From Anaspis maculata (lineage: Eukaryota; Arthropoda; Insecta; Coleoptera; Scraptiidae): a stretch of DNA of 64,000 bases. This document shows positions 59,386 through 64,000 of the stretch, piece by piece. How positions within the stretch are numbered: position 1 is the first letter of the stretch; every line of letters starts with the position of its first letter. The notes beneath the pieces are model-generated. The model searched no databases, was not told where the DNA came from, and worked only from the letters and a program-made list of their open reading frames with translations. The translations under genes and the position numbers were made by a program. The stretch is from assembly GCA_949128115.1 (NCBI GenBank), contig OX421966.1:51829416-51893415 (forward strand). Direction: 5' to 3'.

Positions 59386-61111
59386 TTAGTTTTCAGACCC
59401 AGCCCAGAACCCGAACATTCTCCAATTGCAAATGATCCGCACGCTCAAAAAATAAATGATTTCCATCAAAGACAATATCGAAAACCCAGTAAACAGGCCC
59501 AAGACTCCACCAAAATTTGCCAAGAAATCTGTCGGTCCGTACAGCTCATTTCTTTCGGATCCTATGAAATTTGCTGTGACAAAATAGGCGCTGACTTTCG
59601 ACCAGTGATAACCGGTTGTTTCGTTGAGTCTCGACGTTTTTTTGCTTTCGGCCCAGTTCCAGTTCGTTTGCGAAGTTACAATGTTGTAGTCAATGTCTGT
59701 GCACATGGGCAAACAGTTGCATTCGACGTCTTCCTTGGAATGGCTCATTGACGCTTCCAGTTCTATGAGCTCCAAGAAGTCTAAAGCAGAAAATGGCGAT
59801 GGACTAGAGAGAACTTATTCTGCGAAGATTAGTTGCGCCGGTTTAAACTTACATTCAGCAGTTAAGGTGCAGTTGTAGTCGAGGACGTTGCAGATTCTCG
59901 TGCCGTTTAGTCCTAAATTGAACAAATCATTTGATTATGAAGTGAGTACTAAGAAGGAGAAGATGAAGATTAGTAAGGAAAAAATCAGAAAACGTAATAG
60001 TGTCAAACTCAGAACGAAAATTCAACGTAATGTACCGTATGATCAAAAACTTTCCTCCTCTAGGCAGGCTGTGGCCTGGCCAAAATTAGCCTCGTTTGCC
60101 TGCCAATGACCAGACCACAGCCTGCCTAGAGGAGGAAAGTTTTTGATCATACGGTAGATAAGGGAAAAGTCAACTTACTTGGCATGTAGAAAGGCACACA
60201 TAAGCAAATGCTGAGGGTGAAGTTGGCTCTACATTCAAATTGACAGTTCAGCGCAGTATAAACTTTGAAATATCTCAAGGTTTTTTCGCTTGGGAAGTAA
60301 CACCTTCTCTGCTCGGACGAGTACTTCTTGACGGATTCCGAAGTTGTAATCATGGTCGGCCTTATTGCCAAAGAAGTCGATTGGTCGAATGGTATGTTGA
60401 TGTACTGTTGAGTCAGAAGCGGGTAACGTACAGGAATGTGTAACAAAACCTGAAAAATACTTCTTTCAAAATAATCGGAAAAATATCTATTTTTCAATTC
60501 TTTTTCTCTTGTGAAAAAACGAGTAAGCTGAAGGTGCTGCGAGAGAGTAAGGGAACAAGCAAGAAGTGAAACTGAAGCTAACAAAATGGAAACATTTAGA
60601 ATTGAAGAATGGAATCAAACTTGTAGAAACTGCGCTTGTAGTTTTTTTCAGGAAAAGAAAGTGTGAAAAATAAGAAGCGACAGCTGAATGTTGAAAACCC
60701 ACCTGGAAATGCACGCACAAAACAGAAATAACGGTAAATAACCTCATAATGGAACTAGAAGTGAAGGCATGAATTGACCATAGGTAACTGGGAAATGCAA
60801 AGACTGAAGCAAAGACGGTTTGAAAATAGGATCCGGAAATAGCACCCAGCTCAGTATAAGAACCAAAAGAAAAGCAAATGGAAAGAGAACATCCGAGTCA
60901 TCATACTTTATATCCTTCCAAGGCATCCCTACAGGTTTGGTCGATGTCTTCTTTCTTCGTTTTCAGTTCAAATGACATCGCATATCTGCCACCAGACATC
61001 AGAGCACGCAGTGGATAAGCCTCTGTAGTAGGAGCTTCTGCTTCGTACCCTCCGTGCATGGTCCAGTTGGTCGATGTTTGGTTCATTTCCAAGTAGTTTT
61101 TATAGAACTCG
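59386..61111 (-). CDS. ppk: Pickpocket DEG/ENaC sodium channel B (3' half)
   Basis: The C-terminal part of a second pickpocket subunit. Exons 60907-61111, 60179-60449, 59853-59912 and 59386-59780 correspond one to one to exons 4-7 of channel A; the middle two have exactly the same lengths (271 and 60 bases) and all junction phases match. Readable motifs are TSTNWTMHGGYE, RRCYFPSEK, CLCVPFYMP, GTRIC, CNCLPMC and TM2 FGGVLGLFTGFSILSLMEII with the GFS filter. The first codon shown here needs two bases from an upstream exon. The three 5' exons (His-Gly motif, TM1 and first extracellular part) are not in the remaining 2.9 kb, which is all repeat DNA. They may lie beyond the window, or the gene may be truncated. 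No stop or frameshift breaks the four exons. Intron 60450-60906 holds no recognised element, while the next intron carries a perfect hairpin MITE. Confidence 0.88.
60033..60155. mobile_element. Perfect-arm MITE in a pickpocket B intron
   Basis: 123 bases whose first and last 42 bases appear exactly complementary (start TACCGTATGATCAAAAACTT, end AAGTTTTTGATCATACGGTA), with a 39-base loop. It looks young. It lies 24 bases from an exon border. Confidence 0.9.
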
Positions 61112-61184
61112 CTGCATTCCAAATTGTAAATATTTTTATGAAACAGCATTTCGAAACCCAACAATACTGCTGAGTTTATATGTA

Positions 61185-61395
61185 TATCCCATACACTTTC
61201 TATTTTCAGTAGAATGACTTTTTGGGGAAAAATAAAGTGACAAGCTGGAGCGCTGGGAGAATACGGCCGATGGCCGCTGATAGTTTTGCTCCAAAACTTT
61301 GCAGGTGCCATCAGCCGTAGCCGTAGACCCTCAGCTTGGCACCTAATTTTTGCTCCAAAAAGTCATTCTACTCAAAATAGAAAGTGTATGGGATA
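61185..61395. mobile_element. MITE with TATATCCCATACACTTTC ends
   Basis: 211 bases; arms contain AGTAGAATGACTTTTTGG and its inverse, as at 40463-40600. It lies just upstream of pickpocket B exon 4 and abuts the next element. Confidence 0.8.
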
Positions 61396-62735
61396 TACAG
61401 GGTGGTGAAAATTTCGATGCTCACCATTGGTATCTTGGAAACGGTAAGAGATACAAGGTCGGTTGAATTAGAAAAAAGTTGCGCATTTTTGTGGCAGTTG
61501 AGAATCTGAAAAGAAACTTTGAATATTTTGATTGGTTCCCGATTTATCACGAAAAAACTGAAAATTCTGATTTTAGAAATTATTTTTTATCTTTTCAACC
61601 ATTCAAGCTATTTCAATCAAACTTGGTAGTTTCATGTTTTTGATCACTCCGAGTCGAATAACGTTGACAAAAATTTTCCAGGCCTTCTAGATTTCAAATT
61701 TTGATAGTCAACTTTTTTTTTCTTATGGCCGCCATATTGGATTTTTGCACTAATAGATAGAAAAAAAATTAGCTTCTCGAATTGGTAACCAACATGTTCT
61801 TTTTATGACATTTGTTGCGTCAAATTTCGAAATTTTCGTAGATTATTGACAAACTCGGGAATGCTTTGAAAAACAATTGAAATATTATTGATAGCAACAA
61901 CAAAAGAGTGACAGATGGTTTGCAATTGACCTATCTAACTTCTTAATCGTGTTTTATGCTTGTTTGTATCGAGAGTTCATGAATTAAGTGGATCAAGGCT
62001 CAAGGGTGTCTGTGAGTTTAAAAACATCTGTCGGAACTAGCATCGTTTTTGTTGAAGTTTGACAAATTTATTACAAAAGGAGCAAGGAATACCCTAGTTT
62101 CGACAGACGGTTTTGAATTCACAGGCACCCTTGAGTCATTAAATTTATGAACTCTCGGTATAAACAAGCACAAAACACGATCAAGAAGCTAGATACGTCA
62201 ATTGCATATAAAATCTGTCAGTTTTTTGTTGTTGCTATTGATAATATTTTAATTGTTTTTTGAAGCATTCCCGATTTTGTCAATAATTTACGAAAATTTC
62301 AAAACTTGACGCTGAAAATGTCATAAAAAGACGAAATTGTTGGTTACTTATCCTGAAAGCCAATTTTTTCTCTATCTATCAGTGCAAAAATCCAATATGG
62401 CGGCCATAAGAAAAAAAAAGTTGACTATCATAATTTGAAATCTAGAAGGCCTGGAAAACTTCTGTCAACGTTATTCGACTCGGAGTGATCAAAAACATAA
62501 AACTGCAAAGTTTGATTGAAATAGCTTGAATGGTTGGAAAGATAAAAAATAATTTCTAAAATCAGAATTTTTAGTTTTTTCGTGATAAATCGGGAATCAA
62601 TCAGGATATTGAAAGTTTCTTTTCAGATTCTCAATTGCCACAAAAATGCGCAACTTTTTTCTTATTCAACCGATCTCGTACCTCTTACCGTTTCCAAGAT
62701 ACCAATGGTGGCATCGAAATTTTCACCACCCTGTA
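61396..62735. mobile_element. TACAGGGTG foldback element
   Basis: 1.34 kb with arms of more than 500 bases: TACAGGGTGGTGAAAATTTC at one end and GAAATTTTCACCACCCTGTA at the other. Parts of the arms (GAATTAGAAAAAAGTTGCGC) resemble the family at 2741 and 39417. Non-coding. Confidence 0.85.
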
Positions 62736-62793
62736 TACAAAAATGTTGATTTGTTGTTCGTATATGTTGTTTCAAAATTATATGTACATCTTG

Positions 62794-62997
62794 AGCCAGC
62801 GGCCGCGAAATTTGACATTTGTCATTTGAGTTATGAACATATTGCTTTTTGTACTTGGGCCAAATCGAGTTCTGCAATTCAGCATCACAGGTGATCGTCA
62901 ATTCCAGAACGTGTCGTGCTAATCTTTGACGATGAACTCGATTTGTCTTGCCAAAAGACATATTTCCAGTTCGAATGTCAAATTTCGCGGCCGGCTA
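62794..62997. mobile_element. Inverted-repeat element with GGCCGCGAAATTTGACAT arms
   Basis: 204 bases; ends AGCCAGCGGCCGCGAAATTT and AAATTTCGCGGCCGGCT. The minus-strand frame inside (RLARHVLELTITCDAE) is unrecognised. Confidence 0.65.
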
Positions 62998-63058
62998 GAT
63001 GCACTTTGTTTTGGAACAACCTATCATACTATATTAAGAAATTTTCTCAACCATTTTT

Positions 63059-63628
63059 CCCGTAGAATTCAAATTTGGACACCATTTTTTTTTATCTTAT
63101 AGTATACAGGGTGTTTCAAAAAAACTTCCAGTTTTTTTCGACAGCTTGTATTCAAATATTGGAAATGATGCGGTTTTCTTCTTCTAAGTCCAGATATGCA
63201 ATTTGATATCTGAATAAGATCATATACAGGGTGTTCACTTTTACACTGCTCACCCCAGATTTTTCCCCGCTGAATTTTTTTCAAGAAAAATGCCGGAACA
63301 GGTCGATTTTCATCGATGAGAATTCGGCAATACGTGTTCTAGATGTTACCCTCAAAATAAAAATCGACCTATTCCGGCGTTTTTCTTGAAAAAATTTGGC
63401 TGGGGAAAGGGGAATGAGAAATCTGGGGGGGGGGAGTTTGAAAATCAACACCCTGTATTTGATCTTATTCAAATATCAAATTATATATCTGGACTCAGAA
63501 GAAAAAGCCGCATCACTCCCAATATTTAAATACAAGGTGTCAAGAAAATTTGGAAGTTTTTTTGAAACACCCTGTATACTATAAGATATACAAAATTTGG
63601 TACCCAAATTTGAATTCTACGGGAAAAA
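63059..63628. mobile_element. Three-layer nested palindrome
   Basis: Outer arms CCCGTAGAATTCAAATTTGG / CCAAATTTGAATTCTACGGG; middle element 63105-63576 (TACAGGGTGTTTCAAAAAAA / TTTTTTTGAAACACCCTGTA); inner element 63225-63457 (TACAGGGTGTTCAC / CAACACCCTGTA). Confidence 0.8.
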
Positions 63629-63813
63629 TTCTAACAGGGGGGAGGGGGTAATCTTGGTGGATCACCTTGTACAATATACCTACTTACTTATGAATCCAAC
63701 GTCGATACTTACGCCACTGGAACTTTACTGGACGCTACTTGTATTTCTAAATCCTGAATTCTGAAATTCCCTGCACAAGTGCACAAGCCGAATACACGAC
63801 AGTCGAGCGAAAC

Positions 63814-64000
63814 CCCACAGGCGCTAACATGGTTCCGGGGCCACAGACGCGAAAGTGGTTTGAGGGACACACAAGCGAAAACTCTGATAGACGGATTCCG
63901 TAGTGCAATGTGGCAACGCCGCCCATCCTCCTGCGTCATCATCGGCTGCGCACAGACCCATCGGGGGACACAGGAGCGAAAGCACCTTGAGGGCCACAGG
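63814..64000 (+). repeat. Degenerate 26-base tandem repeat at the window end
   Basis: Units start at 63814, 63840, 63866 and again 63967 and 63993, with a consensus like GGGCCACAGACGCGAAAG followed by about eight variable bases ending in TTGA. It runs off the window edge. Confidence 0.7.

Noticed and set aside
62662..62961. 99-codon minus-strand frame
   Set aside because: Spans the end of one foldback and a small inverted-repeat element; no similarity recognised.
1..64000. CRISPR arrays, operons, riboswitches or phage genes
   Set aside because: The window is eukaryotic; spliced genes and transposons explain the repeats seen.

Overview
This window is nuclear DNA of an insect, most probably a beetle. 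The genes are split by introns with ordinary GT-AG borders. They are conserved animal genes: RNA polymerase III subunit RPC5, LSm3, SCAR/WAVE, two FGF1-like growth factors and two DEG/ENaC pickpocket channels. Pickpocket channels are an arthropod expansion, and a pair of Fgf1-like genes is, as far as I recall, described from the beetle Tribolium; that point of taxonomy is inference.

Layout: 1-4.8 kb is nested repeat DNA. 5.1-10.4 kb (+) is POLR3E, with a 3.7-kb second intron full of foldback elements and a Tc1 transposase remnant. 10.8-17.9 kb (-) holds two FGF1-like genes in tandem, A downstream of B. Gene B carries an apparent one-base frameshift in its last exon. 18.4-21.4 kb (+) is LSm3, head to head with FGF-B. 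22.4-28.2 kb (-) is SCAR/WAVE, tail to tail with LSm3; its introns hold a long-inverted-repeat element and a Helitron-like element. 28-44 kb has no gene I can support and is mostly foldback elements inside one another, apart from a richer-looking unique stretch at 35.3-36.9 kb. 44.4-49.3 kb (-) is a complete pickpocket channel gene in seven exons. 49.8-50.9 kb is a decayed LINE. 53-58 kb holds a foldback element and a mariner interrupted by a second DNA transposon with a clear 8-bp target duplication. 59.4-61.1 kb (-) is the 3' half of a second pickpocket gene. 61.2-64 kb is again foldback DNA ending in a 26-bp tandem repeat.

The genes do not form one pathway. POLR3E and LSm3 serve transcription by polymerase III and U6 snRNP/mRNA decay; the FGFs are receptor ligands; WAVE drives Arp2/3 actin nucleation; the pickpocket proteins are sodium channel subunits. 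The most unusual feature of the window is the density of inverted-repeat elements. About a dozen share the end TA-CAGGGTG. Several are nested, and in two cases the insertion history can be read from the sequence. Exon borders were chosen by reading frame, splice consensus and family alignment from memory; no search was run.
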